Of a DNA stretch of 37,656 nt, positions 17,032 to 25,129 are shown piece by piece. The DNA comes from Acidimicrobiaceae bacterium (GTDB lineage: Bacteria; Actinomycetota; Acidimicrobiia; Acidimicrobiales; RAAP-2), in the NCBI GenBank assembly GCA_027355725.1, contig DAIEHI010000048.1, positions 1 through 37,656 on the forward strand, read 5' to 3'. The position numbers and the translations under genes are program-made. The notes under the pieces are model-generated. The model did no database searches, was not told the DNA's origin, and saw only the letters and a program-made list of their open reading frames with translations. The first letter of the stretch is position 1; each line of letters opens with the position of its first letter.

Positions 17032-17871
17032 TTAAATGAATGCGTGCTCTGGTCGTTCGCCTAGTGCAACCTGTTCGCGAACGTATTCCTGCACGAGGGG
17101 TAGGTCGTCAGCGTGGGTGACCCCCACGCAGTGCGACGTGGTTTCCAGGACATCGAAACGAATGGGAACGTGGTGCAGGATCTTTCCGACGAGCACGGGA
17201 AGCTGGGCCTCGGGTTCTGCGGCGAAGTCGTGAACTTCCATCTCGGCGTGCAGTATTGGCCACATCGAAGGCTGAAAGCCCCACAGGTTCATCGAGACAA
17301 TCGAATCAGATTCGATGACCGCGGGCGAGTGTCCGTCATCTGAAACGTAGCCGTCGCCCGACACGTGCACCTGACGTCGCTCCCAGATATCGGTGAGGTG
17401 GCCGTTGACGACGTGACAGACGCCTCGAGTGACCGGCAGTTCTCCCACGAGCGCGTTGTTCAACTGGAATCCAATCAGACAACACGTTGAATTGGTGTGC
17501 AGGTGTTCACCAAGCTTCATGAAAGCGTCACGCCCGTAGAGGTCGTCTGCGTTGGAGACCCCAAAGGGTTGTTCCGCGTCGAGGAACGGTTGAGCGGCGA
17601 GCACGGCATCGACGGTGCCACGGGCTTCGTCCTGGACGGCGAAGGCGACGCTTCGCTCCTTGGGCCAGTGCTGTTCGACGTGAGCACGAATCTCATCGCC
17701 GGTATCAGGGTTGATCACAATAACGATGTGCGCGAAACCAGCCGCATACGCGTCGGATGCGATCAGGTCAATGATGCCCTCGCCGTGCACGCCAATTGGT
17801 GCCAGCTGCTTCAGTCCTCCGTAACGGCGAGCCTGACCCGCGGCCAAGATGACGAGTGTGGAACGACTCAT
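17032..17871 (-). CDS. Sugar-phosphate nucleotidyltransferase-like protein
   Basis: 279 residues starting MSRSTLVILAAGQARRYGGLKQL, the GT-A nucleotidyltransferase signature (LAAGxxxRxGxxKQ) that binds the nucleotide triphosphate. FGVSNADDLYG provides the metal-binding aspartates. The family joins NTP and a sugar 1-phosphate to give an NDP-sugar; which sugar is not evident. The start ATG 17871 overlaps the TAA of the upstream KAS III gene by one base (TAATG), which decides it over an in-frame codon ten residues earlier and implies co-translation. The coupling of a KAS III with a sugar nucleotidyltransferase, followed by a flippase-like gene, hints at a glycolipid or cell-envelope lipid, but this is inference. 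Confidence 0.75.
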   Translation of the reverse strand: MSRSTLVILAAGQARRYGGLKQLAPIGVHGEGIIDLIASDAYAAGFAHIVIVINPDTGDEIRAHVEQHWPKERSVAFAVQDEARGTVDAVLAAQPFLDAEQPFGVSNADDLYGRDAFMKLGEHLHTNSTCCLIGFQLNNALVGELPVTRGVCHVVNGHLTDIWERRQVHVSGDGYVSDDGHSPAVIESDSIVSMNLWGFQPSMWPILHAEMEVHDFAAEPEAQLPVLVGKILHHVPIRFDVLETTSHCVGVTHADDLPLVQEYVREQVALGERPEHAFI

Positions 17872-18791
17872 TATGACCAGCGCACCACCGCTGACGCCCA
17901 CGTCATCCCTGCGCCGAATCCGGTCAGAAGTGCGTACTCACCGTTCTTGACCCGCCCGTTCTTTCGAGCGTCGTCAAAGGCGAGGGGGATCGAAGCACTC
18001 GAGGTGTTGCCGTAGCGATCGAGCACGACCACGGCGCGCTCCATGTCGATGCCAAGACGCTGGGTGGCGGCCTGGATGATGCGGATGTTGGCCTGGTGGG
18101 GGATGATCAAACCCAAGTCATCAGCGGTGATACCGGCCGCCTGCATGGCTTTCTCGGCCGAGTCCACGACAACACGAACGGCTCGTCGGAAGATCTCACG
18201 TCCATCCATTGAGAAGAATCCCCCGTGCTCGCAGGTGAGCAGGTCAGCCCCACCACCGTCTGCGCCAAGAACAAAGGAGAGCAAGTCATTGACGTCGGGG
18301 TCGTATTCGAGCACTGCGGCGCCCGCGCCATCGGCCAACAGCACGGCCATGTTGCGATCTGACCAGTCAACCCAGCGCGAAAGGTGCTCAGCGCCGATCA
18401 CGAGAATCCGTCGACTTCCGGTTTCGAGCAGCCCCTGGGCGACACGCAGGGCGTAGACGAACCCACTGCAGGCCGCGTTCACGTCCATCGCGGCACAACT
18501 CAAACCGAGTTCGTGGGCAATGAGTGTCGCCGTCGCCGGCGCGATGCGGTCGGGCGTTGTCGTTGCGAGCACCAAGAAGTCAATGTCGTCGGGAGTGAAT
18601 CCCGCGTCCTGCATTGCTCGCCCACCGGCGAGAGCGCCGAGGGACTGGGTGGTGCCCCCGATCCGGCGCTCGCGGATTCCAGTGCGCTCGGTGATCCACT
18701 CGTCTGAAGTGTCGAGCGTCAAGGACAACTCGTCGTTGGTCACGATGCGCTCGGGCACAGCTATGCCCCATCCCCTGAAACGAACGCCCAT
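17871..18791 (-). CDS. fabH: Beta-ketoacyl-ACP synthase III (KAS III)
   Basis: 306 residues covering the whole thiolase fold. The catalytic triad is C108 (DVNAACSGFVYAL), H232 (IPHQANIRI) and N262 (YGNTSSASIPLA). DTSDEWITERTGIRERR near residues 27-43 is a typical FabH motif for CoA binding. KAS III condenses an acyl-CoA with malonyl-ACP to start fatty-acid synthesis. The usual partners (fabD, acpP, fabF) are not nearby, so a secondary or specialised KAS III is possible. An AAGGGG ribosome site precedes the ATG, and TAGACT about 35 nt further up could be its -10. It ends in a TAATG overlap with the nucleotidyltransferase gene. Confidence 0.92.
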   Translation of the reverse strand: MGVRFRGWGIAVPERIVTNDELSLTLDTSDEWITERTGIRERRIGGTTQSLGALAGGRAMQDAGFTPDDIDFLVLATTTPDRIAPATATLIAHELGLSCAAMDVNAACSGFVYALRVAQGLLETGSRRILVIGAEHLSRWVDWSDRNMAVLLADGAGAAVLEYDPDVNDLLSFVLGADGGGADLLTCEHGGFFSMDGREIFRRAVRVVVDSAEKAMQAAGITADDLGLIIPHQANIRIIQAATQRLGIDMERAVVVLDRYGNTSSASIPLAFDDARKNGRVKNGEYALLTGFGAGMTWASAVVRWS

Positions 18792-18833
18792 TGTCAGCCC
18801 CTTCGCTGGCTAGTCCTGCACAAAGTCTAGGGC

Positions 18834-19253
18834 TTAGGCCGGTGGAGCCTGAGGTGCCTTTAGAACCTGCAATGTACAGCGCGCAACGCAGATCTGACGA
18901 TTCTGTTCATCGGTCAACTCAATGCCCCAGACGTGCACTGTTCGACCCTTGCGTATTGGTGTGGCCGTAGCGGTGAGTGTGCCAGTTGTCATCGAGCGAA
19001 GGTGCGAGCAGTTGAGTTCGGTGCCGACCACAATCTGATCTGGAGCCACGCTGACCGCACCGCCGATCGATGCCGCTCCTTCAGCGAGTAACGCCGACAC
19101 CCCGCCGTGCAAGATCCCGTAAGGCTGATGGACCTTGGGTCCAACCTCGACGCGAAGAATCACCTTCTCGGGGGTGACGAGAACGATCTCTATGCCGAGT
19201 TGGTCGTTGACATTGGGACGAGAGGGTAGTGCGTGTGCCAGATTTTCGCTCAT
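18834..19253 (-). CDS. PaaI/MenI-type hotdog thioesterase
   Basis: 139 residues, a single hotdog domain. HQPYGILHGGVSALLAEGAAS holds the HGG turn and the acidic residue of PaaI-like thioesterases, and VVGTELNCSHLRSMTTGTLTATATPIRKGRTVHVW is the typical second half. Such enzymes hydrolyse acyl-CoA thioesters (phenylacetyl-CoA, DHNA-CoA and others); the substrate here is unknown. It lies 42 bp upstream of fabH on the same strand. The gene starts at ATG 19253 with a TAGAAT box 6 nt upstream and no ribosome site. It is divergent from threonine aldolase, with only 36 bp between the two start codons. Confidence 0.85.
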   Translation of the reverse strand: MSENLAHALPSRPNVNDQLGIEIVLVTPEKVILRVEVGPKVHQPYGILHGGVSALLAEGAASIGGAVSVAPDQIVVGTELNCSHLRSMTTGTLTATATPIRKGRTVHVWGIELTDEQNRQICVARCTLQVLKAPQAPPA

Positions 19254-19259
19254 ACGAGG

Positions 19260-19265
19260 ATTCTA
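19260..19265 (-). promoter_or_regulatory. Candidate -10 box, leaderless hotdog thioesterase
   Basis: TAGAAT on the minus strand, a near-consensus box, with 6 nt to the ATG at 19253. Confidence 0.55.
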
Positions 19266-19277
19266 AATGCGTACCGA

Positions 19278-19283
19278 TAGCCT
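19278..19283 (+). promoter_or_regulatory. Candidate -10 box, leaderless threonine aldolase
   Basis: TAGCCT with 6 nt to the ATG at 19290. Its -35 position would fall on or beside the opposing -10 box at 19260-19265. Confidence 0.5.
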
Positions 19284-19289
19284 TTCACT

Positions 19290-20318
19290 ATGACTCGATA
19301 CGTTGACCTTCGAAGTGACACCGTCACACAGCCAACCCAACAGATGCGCGACGCGATGAGCACAGCCGTTGTGGGAGATGATGGTTACGGCGAAGACCCG
19401 ACGGTGGTGGCGCTCGAGGCACGTTTTGCGGCATTAATGGGTAAGGAAGCGGCACTCTTCTTGCCGTCAGGGGTCATGGCGAATCAGATCGCGGTGCGGG
19501 TGCTGACCCGACCGGGCGACGTCATCGTCGCGGGCAAGTCACAACACATTGTGAGCTTTGAGATGGGTGCGTCCGCGAGGAACTCTTCAGTGCAGTTCGC
19601 GCTGGTCGATGACTCCGCAGGCTCACTGGCGCTCAGCGACGTGCTCGAGATCATCGATGCCGAAGCTGACCACCAGCCCCACGTCGCCATGGTGAGCGTG
19701 GAGAACACTCACATGCCCTCTGGTGGCACGCCGTGGGAACTCAATGATCTTCGAGCACTCGCTGGCGCCATTGGCGAACGGCCGATGCATCTCGACGGAG
19801 CCCGTCTTTTCAACGCCTCCATTGCCACGGGCGTCTCGCTGAAGGACTACGCCGACACGGCAACGACGGTGATGGCGTGTCTTTCCAAGGGGCTGTGCGC
19901 CCCCGTGGGCTCCTTGCTCGCGGGTTCGGATGAACTCATGCACCAAGCGCGTATTGAGAGGAAGCGCTTGGGTGGGGCAATGCGACAGGCGGGATTTCTC
20001 GCCGCCGCGGGTCTCGTGGCGCTTGAGACGATGGTCGATCGCTTGAGTGAGGACCACCACAGGGCGCGCCAACTGGCTGAGTTGTTCGCTGACGCCTTCC
20101 CCGAAGCTGACTATGACGCTTCGACGTGCCGTACCAATATTGTCTCTTTCAATCATCCTCAAGCTCGTCAGATCGTCGAAGAGTTGTCGAAGTTGGGTGT
20201 GGACGGGGGCACGGTCGCCCCTCGACGGGTCCGATTCGTGACCCACGCGGGGGTGAGTGACGATGACGTTGATTACGTTTCGGACGTACTCGAGAAGTTT
20301 CGTCCCGCGCTTCGCTAA
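19290..20318 (+). CDS. Low-specificity threonine aldolase (beta-eliminating lyase family)
   Basis: 342 residues, fold-type I PLP enzyme. It starts with the family signature [12 protein letters not shown], followed by [28 protein letters not shown] (cofactor phosphate) and HLDGAR (D169, which pairs with the PLP nitrogen). The Schiff-base lysine is K200 in [12 protein letters not shown]. It cleaves L-threonine or L-allo-threonine to glycine and acetaldehyde. The substrate-contacting His near residue 86 is present ([11 protein letters not shown]). Length and motif order are normal for the family. The transcript is probably leaderless. The gene stands alone, with about 100 bp to the next gene on the same strand. 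Confidence 0.92.
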   Translation: MTRYVDLRSDTVTQPTQQMRDAMSTAVVGDDGYGEDPTVVALEARFAALMGKEAALFLPSGVMANQIAVRVLTRPGDVIVAGKSQHIVSFEMGASARNSSVQFALVDDSAGSLALSDVLEIIDAEADHQPHVAMVSVENTHMPSGGTPWELNDLRALAGAIGERPMHLDGARLFNASIATGVSLKDYADTATTVMACLSKGLCAPVGSLLAGSDELMHQARIERKRLGGAMRQAGFLAAAGLVALETMVDRLSEDHHRARQLAELFADAFPEADYDASTCRTNIVSFNHPQARQIVEELSKLGVDGGTVAPRRVRFVTHAGVSDDDVDYVSDVLEKFRPALR

Positions 20319-20419
20319 AGGCCGGTCCAGCCAACGAGCGTTGACGCGAAGAGTTCATCCTGACGGGCTGGTCGTTCAATGGCGAAGAAGGTAGCCTTAG
20401 TTCGCTTACGGGACTTGCC

Positions 20420-21679
20420 ATGACTGAAATTCTCCACCTTTCCACATTTCTGCGCCGTCCGATCTTCGATTCCGCCGGCGACAGGATTGGTCGCGTCCAA
20501 GACCTAGTCGCGCGACTCGGTGATGACGCGCATCCGCCAATCGTGGGCGCGGTGATTCGCATCGAAGGACGCAATCTCTTCGTCCCGATTCGAAAGATTG
20601 GTGGGCTGAGCCAGGGTCGCATGACCTTCGAGGGCCGACGGGTGGACCTTCGTCGCTTCGAGCGGCGCCCGGGTGAGTTGCTGCTCGCCGAGGATCTGCT
20701 CGCTCGTCACATCATCAATCTGGTCCGCGGTCGGCTCATCATCGCCAACGAAATCGAGATCGCCGAAATCGACGGCCGGTGGGAAGTGGTCGGCGTCGAT
20801 CCCGGTCGACGGTCGTTCTTTCGTCGGATGTTGGGTCAAAAGATTGGTCAGCGCGTCAAGGTCGACGCCATTGTCGACTTTGCGTCGATTGAGCCCTTCG
20901 TCGCCCACGTTCCTTCTGCACGCCTGCGCATTCCTTATCGCAAACTCGCGAGACTGCACCCCGCCCAGATTGCCGACCTGGTGGAACAGGCGAGCCACGA
21001 AGAGGGCGAGGAGATCATTGAGGCGGTGGGACTCGACCGCGAACTCGAAGCCGACGTCTTTGAAGAACTCGACACGACTCATCAACTCGAATTCCTCGAA
21101 TCACGCTCGGACAAAGAAGCCGCTCGATTGTTGTCACGTATGGAGCCCGACAACGCCGCTGACCTCATCAATGAGATCGACCAGGATCGACGTCTCCCTA
21201 TTCTCGAGAATCTGCCCGTTGAGCAGCAGGCCAAGGTCCGCCAGCTCCTCAGCTACAACGCCGACACGGCGGGGGGACTGATGAACACCGACTTCGTGAC
21301 CGTGCCGGCAACAGCCACGTCCGCCGAGGCGCTTGAGGCGATCCGCACCTCCTCGGTGCCCGCTGAGTCGGTGCACGCGGTGTTCGTGCTCGATGAAGAG
21401 GGCCAGCCCATTGGTGCGGCGGCCATCGCGCCCCTGGTTCGAGCGCGCGAAAGCGAACTCGCCCTCAGCGTCGCGCGCACGCGCCTCACCTACGTACACC
21501 CTCACTGGGACCTGCACCGCGTTGCACGAAAAATGAGCGACTTCAACCTCACCGTGTTGCCAGTGCTCGACGAAGAGAACAAGAAGATGATCGGTGTTAT
21601 CACGGTCGACGACCTGCTCGAGGAGTTGCTACCCCAGGGGTGGCGCCGCGAGTTCGGTATGAGTGCGGTGGAGGAATAG
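20420..21679 (+). CDS. Cytosolic MgtE-N / CBS-pair protein with N-terminal PRC-barrel-like domain
   Basis: 419 residues. The first 80 or so look like a PRC barrel (LSTFLRRPIFDSAGDRIGRVQDLVARLG). An MgtE intracellular N domain follows at about 165-275, with repeated (A/L)DLVEQ, EEGEEIIEAVGLD and LLSRMEPDNAADLI helices, and then DTAGGLMNTDFVTVP leads into a CBS pair at about 280-412. The Mg2+ channel membrane domain of real MgtE is completely absent, so it cannot transport by itself. In MgtE these domains sense cytosolic Mg2+ through acidic clusters. The likely role is a Mg2+-sensing regulator of the NRAMP-related transporter encoded 174 bp downstream. TAGCCT at 20392-20397 is a possible -10. 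Confidence 0.82.
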   Translation: MTEILHLSTFLRRPIFDSAGDRIGRVQDLVARLGDDAHPPIVGAVIRIEGRNLFVPIRKIGGLSQGRMTFEGRRVDLRRFERRPGELLLAEDLLARHIINLVRGRLIIANEIEIAEIDGRWEVVGVDPGRRSFFRRMLGQKIGQRVKVDAIVDFASIEPFVAHVPSARLRIPYRKLARLHPAQIADLVEQASHEEGEEIIEAVGLDRELEADVFEELDTTHQLEFLESRSDKEAARLLSRMEPDNAADLINEIDQDRRLPILENLPVEQQAKVRQLLSYNADTAGGLMNTDFVTVPATATSAEALEAIRTSSVPAESVHAVFVLDEEGQPIGAAAIAPLVRARESELALSVARTRLTYVHPHWDLHRVARKMSDFNLTVLPVLDEENKKMIGVITVDDLLEELLPQGWRREFGMSAVEE

Positions 21680-21853
21680 CCGTGCGACGTCACGTTCTAA
21701 GGGGGCCTTTCTGAAACCCCCTAGTACCAGCCGAATGGCTACCCATGACACGACACAACCCCGCATTGCTCTAAGGACAGGCTTCTAGCCCGCCTCCGGT
21801 CTTCGCGTGGTTGTTTCGCTGAGCGACCACAACGAGACGAAAGGAGGAGTGGC
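21680..21853 (+). promoter_or_regulatory. Hairpin-rich leader between the MgtE-like gene and the transporter gene
   Basis: 174 nt without coding sequence. Hairpins seen: CTA(A)GGGGG / CCCCCTAG at 21697-21724; GGCT/AGCC at 21780-21790; and GTGGTTG / CGACCAC at 21807-21830, inside which an alternative TCGC/GCGA pairing is possible. The last hairpin sits just before the ribosome site AAAGGAGGAG (about 21840-21849). The layout suits translational control, but the sequence does not match my memory of the M-box or yybP-ykoY consensus, and no ligand is assigned. The GC-rich first hairpin may also reduce read-through from upstream. Confidence 0.4.
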
Positions 21854-23434
21854 GTGCACAACGAAGAGTCAAGCGAGCAACAGATCAGCGGCGCCTTTGG
21901 GACCATCAAAGCGCACGACGTCGGAGACCGTCGCGGCCTTCGCGCACGTTTCTTGACGCTCATCACGATCATCGGTCCCGGCCTCATCGTCATGGTTGGC
22001 GACAACGACGCGGGTGGTTTTTCCACGTACGCCCAAGCGGGTCAGAACTTCGGCTACTCGCTCCTCTGGACCCTTCCACTTCTGATTCCCGTTCTCATAG
22101 TGATCCAAGAGATGGTCGCGCGCCTCGGTGCCGTGACGGGTGTCGGCCACGGTCGTCTCATCCGAGAGCGATTCGGGCGCTACTGGGGGAACCTCTCGAT
22201 CTTCTCCATCCTTTTCCTCAACTTCATCATCATCATCACCGAGTTCATCGGTATCTCGCTCGCCATGGAGTACTTCGGTGTGTCCCCTTACGCATCAGTG
22301 CCGGTGGCGGTCATCCTGCTCTTTCTTGTGACTGCGTCGGGATCATTTCGACGCTGGGAACGCTTCATGATGCTGTTCGTCGCGGTGAACCTCGTTCTCG
22401 TTCCCTTGGTCCTCGCGGCCAAGCCCCATTTCACGGCGGTCGCGCATCATGCGCTCATCCCCGGAATCAGGGGCGGCGCGACGTCCAGTTCGGTGCTCTT
22501 GATCATCTCAATCATCGGAACCACGGTCGCGCCCTGGCAACTCTTCTTCCAGGAATCGAACATCGTTGACAAGAAGATCACGCCACGGTGGTTGAACTAC
22601 GAGCGCGTCGATACGATTTTGGGCTCATTCATCGTGGTGGTGAGTGCTGGCGCCATCGAGGCCGCGATCGCTGCGGGACTCTCATCACACGGTGGTACGA
22701 GTTCGTTCACGAACGCCCTCGGGGTTGCGAGGGGACTCGGTCACTACGTTGGTCACGGTTCGGGTGCTCTGTTCGCAATCCTGCTCCTCAACGCTTCAGT
22801 GATCGGTGCTGCAGCGGTGACGTTGGCGAGTTCGTACGCGATTGGTGACCTGTCGAGTTCGCATCAAGGTCTCAACGCACGGTTTCGCGACGCGAAGGGC
22901 TTTTATGGAGGGTTCCTGCTCCTCTTGACCCTGGCGGGCACGGTGGCGCTGATCCCGGGCGCTCCCTTGGGACTCATCACTCTCGCGGTTCAGGCGATCT
23001 GCGGGTTGATGCTGCCGAGTACGACCATCATTGTCCTGTTGTTGTGTAACGATCGCGAGGTGATGGGCCCATGGGTCAACTCGAAGTGGTTGAACGTGGT
23101 GGCGGTGATCATCGTGACCGCGCTCGTCGTGCTCTCGTTCACCCTCATGATTTCGACACTCTTCACTTCGGTGAACGTGGTTGGCTTGCTCGAGATCTTG
23201 TCGGTCGTTGCGTTCATTGGACTCGCGATCGGACTGCCGATTGGACTTCGGCGGATCGCGCCACCGATTGCGTACGACATTGACAAGCGCGACTGGAGGA
23301 CGCCTCGTCTCACGTTGCTCGCTCCGATGCACCGTTCCAAGTCGCGAACGTTGCTGATGCGCGCACAGAGTGCGTACCTGCTGATCGCGGGGATTCTTCT
23401 CGTCGTGCGCATCATTCAACTCGCGACCTCGTAG
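21854..23434 (+). CDS. NRAMP-related divalent metal transporter, candidate Mg2+ type
   Basis: 526 residues with about eleven membrane segments and the overall SLC11 order. In the first segment the metal-site motif DPGN reads D52-A-G-G (LIVMVGDNDAGGFS): the aspartate is kept and the asparagine ligand is Gly. In the sixth, the (A)xxMPH motif reads TTVA226-P-W (SIIGTTVAPWQLFF): the metal-binding methionine is Ala and the His is Trp. Loss of this soft sulphur ligand is described for NRAMP-related Mg2+ transporters and argues against classical Mn2+/Fe2+ MntH. The upstream MgtE-N/CBS protein supports a Mg2+ role. The start is GTG 21854 after a strong AAGGAGGAG site. The stop codon lies within the -10 box of the next gene. 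Confidence 0.82.
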   Translation: MHNEESSEQQISGAFGTIKAHDVGDRRGLRARFLTLITIIGPGLIVMVGDNDAGGFSTYAQAGQNFGYSLLWTLPLLIPVLIVIQEMVARLGAVTGVGHGRLIRERFGRYWGNLSIFSILFLNFIIIITEFIGISLAMEYFGVSPYASVPVAVILLFLVTASGSFRRWERFMMLFVAVNLVLVPLVLAAKPHFTAVAHHALIPGIRGGATSSSVLLIISIIGTTVAPWQLFFQESNIVDKKITPRWLNYERVDTILGSFIVVVSAGAIEAAIAAGLSSHGGTSSFTNALGVARGLGHYVGHGSGALFAILLLNASVIGAAAVTLASSYAIGDLSSSHQGLNARFRDAKGFYGGFLLLLTLAGTVALIPGAPLGLITLAVQAICGLMLPSTTIIVLLLCNDREVMGPWVNSKWLNVVAVIIVTALVVLSFTLMISTLFTSVNVVGLLEILSVVAFIGLAIGLPIGLRRIAPPIAYDIDKRDWRTPRLTLLAPMHRSKSRTLLMRAQSAYLLIAGILLVVRIIQLATS

Positions 23435-23437
23435 TCT
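23432..23437 (+). promoter_or_regulatory. Candidate -10 box overlapping the transporter stop codon
   Basis: TAGTCT, of which TAG is the transporter stop codon, ends 7 nt before ATG 23445. No ribosome site lies in between, so the deacetylase pair may be transcribed leaderless from here. Confidence 0.45.
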
Positions 23438-23444
23438 CGACGAA

Positions 23445-24257
23445 ATGACCTCGTCACCAACGCTGCTCTGCGTACACGCACATCCCGATGACGAGGCGTT
23501 GTTCAGCGCAGGCATCTCGTCGCACTACGGCGCACTTGGCTACAACGTGGTGCTCGTCACCTGCACCGATGGGCGGCTGGGTTTTGACGGCGAGCAACGG
23601 CCCGGGAGCGACCCTGACCACGACCACGACGCTACGGCGAGCACGCGAGCAATGGAGTTGCAGCGCTCAGCGAAACTCGTCGGCTTCACACGATCGGTCA
23701 TGCTCGGCTACCACGATTCGGGCATGGCTGGCTGGACGCAAAATCGAGAGCCTCGCGCATTCATCAACGCGGACGTACAGAGCGTGGCAAAGGTGATCGC
23801 CGCGATCATCGACGAGACGAGCGCCGCGGTTGTCGTGACATACGACGAGAACGGTTTCTATGGTCACCCCGATCACATCAGGACCAATGAGGTGACGCGT
23901 CGGGCCATTGAGCTGAGTAGCGCCGCCCAGCGCCTCTACTATCCCGTTGTGCCGCGTGGCGTTCTCGCGGAATTCAAGTCGGGCGCGAAGAGCCAAGGGC
24001 TCTCACTGCCGGCGTGGATCCTTGATGCGGTGCCCGACACGCCAGACGAGTCGGTGGCGACGGTGATGGATGTCAGATCCTTCGCGGCCCAGAAGCAACA
24101 GGCCATTTCTGCTCACGCATCACAGATCGATAATCTCGACCTGGTCACAATGGACCCGAAACTCTTTACTCTGTTATTCGGCATTGAGTATTACCAGCGC
24201 GCGTGGAGTCGCCACAACGCGAAGGGTGACGACATAGACCTGTTCGGAGGACTTTGA
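23445..24257 (+). CDS. PIG-L/LmbE family N-acetyl-sugar deacetylase (MshB/Mca-like), first of a tandem pair
   Basis: 270 residues, with VHAHPDDEALFSAG at the N-terminus: H13 and D16 are two zinc ligands and D15 is the general base. GFYGHPDHIRTN provides the third ligand, H144. Other family features are VLVTCTDG and GYHDSGMAG. The fold removes an acetyl or amide group from glucosaminyl compounds, as in MshB (GlcNAc-inositol deacetylation in mycothiol synthesis) and Mca (mycothiol S-conjugate cleavage). YHDSGMAG is closest to my recollection of MshB, but assignment between the two activities is uncertain. Its TGA overlaps the next ATG (TGATG), so both are made together. Confidence 0.82.
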   Translation: MTSSPTLLCVHAHPDDEALFSAGISSHYGALGYNVVLVTCTDGRLGFDGEQRPGSDPDHDHDATASTRAMELQRSAKLVGFTRSVMLGYHDSGMAGWTQNREPRAFINADVQSVAKVIAAIIDETSAAVVVTYDENGFYGHPDHIRTNEVTRRAIELSSAAQRLYYPVVPRGVLAEFKSGAKSQGLSLPAWILDAVPDTPDESVATVMDVRSFAAQKQQAISAHASQIDNLDLVTMDPKLFTLLFGIEYYQRAWSRHNAKGDDIDLFGGL

Positions 24258-25111
24258 TGGAACAACTGACTTTTCTCGCGGTGCACGCCCACCCCGACGA
24301 TGAAGCCAGCTCGACGGGTGGCGTCTTTCGACTCCTGGCGAACCAGGGTGTTCGAACGGTTCTCGTCACCTGCACCAATGGTGAGTACGGTGACGCCATG
24401 GACGGCGCGAAGCCGGGGACCTCAGACCACGACGGTGATGAGGTCGCCACGTTGCGCGCACTCGAGTTGAAGAGGTCAGTCGACGTGCTCGGCATCAGCC
24501 GCCTGGTCCGCCTCGGATACCGAGATTCGGGCATGGCTGGCTGGCCCCAAAACGACAATCCCGAGTCCTTCTGGTCAACGCCCGTCGCGGACGCGGCGAG
24601 TCGCCTGGCCGAAGTCCTGCGCGAAGAGCGCCCCCAAGTCGTCATGACCTATAACGAGTACGGCTTCTATGGCCACCCTGATCACATCCAAGCCAATCGC
24701 ATCACTTTGGCGGCGCTCGAGCTCATTGATTTCGAGCCCACGCTCTATTACAACGCCATACCCAATTCGGTGATGGCGATGTATCGAGAGCGCTGGGAAC
24801 AAGAGGAACGCGAACAACGCGCCGCCGATGAGGCCAAGGGCATCGTTCGCGACCCCGAGCCCGATAACGCCGAAGAAGTGGATCTGGGCACCGCTGACGA
24901 ACTCATCACCGCGGTCATTGACGTCAGCAGCGTGAGCGATGCCAAGTACGACGCGCTCGCCGCGCACGCGTCTCAGATGAGTGGGTCGTTCTGGATGAAG
25001 ATGGACCGCGACCAGTTTCGCGAGGTCATGGGTCGAGAGTGGTTCGTTCGCGTCAACAATCCCGAGCACATCGACGGGGTCGTCGACGACCTCTTCGCGG
25101 GTTACCGCTAG
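24257..25111 (+). CDS. PIG-L/LmbE family deacetylase or amidase (Mca/MshB-like), second of the pair
   Basis: 284 residues, a paralogue of the preceding gene product. Zinc-site residues are H12 and D15 (AVHAHPDDEASS) and H143 (GFYGHPDHIQAN), with YRDSGMAGWPQND matching the neighbour's DSGMAGWTQN. A charged, helical insertion (RERWEQEEREQRAADEAKG, about 177-195) is not in the first copy. The length matches Mca (about 285-290), the detoxifying mycothiol S-conjugate amidase. ATG 24257 overlaps the upstream stop and is preferred over TTG 24254. The gene ends 18 bp before a strong hairpin shared with ahcY. The two proteins could be an MshB/Mca pair or subunits with related substrates. Confidence 0.8.
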   Translation: MEQLTFLAVHAHPDDEASSTGGVFRLLANQGVRTVLVTCTNGEYGDAMDGAKPGTSDHDGDEVATLRALELKRSVDVLGISRLVRLGYRDSGMAGWPQNDNPESFWSTPVADAASRLAEVLREERPQVVMTYNEYGFYGHPDHIQANRITLAALELIDFEPTLYYNAIPNSVMAMYRERWEQEEREQRAADEAKGIVRDPEPDNAEEVDLGTADELITAVIDVSSVSDAKYDALAAHASQMSGSFWMKMDRDQFREVMGREWFVRVNNPEHIDGVVDDLFAGYR

Positions 25112-25129
25112 TCGTCGTTGCTGCATTGC

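Noticed and set aside
21680..21853. Assignment of the transporter leader to M-box or yybP-ykoY
   Set aside because: Hairpins are present, but the conserved core bases of those families are not found by eye, so I left it as an unassigned structured leader.
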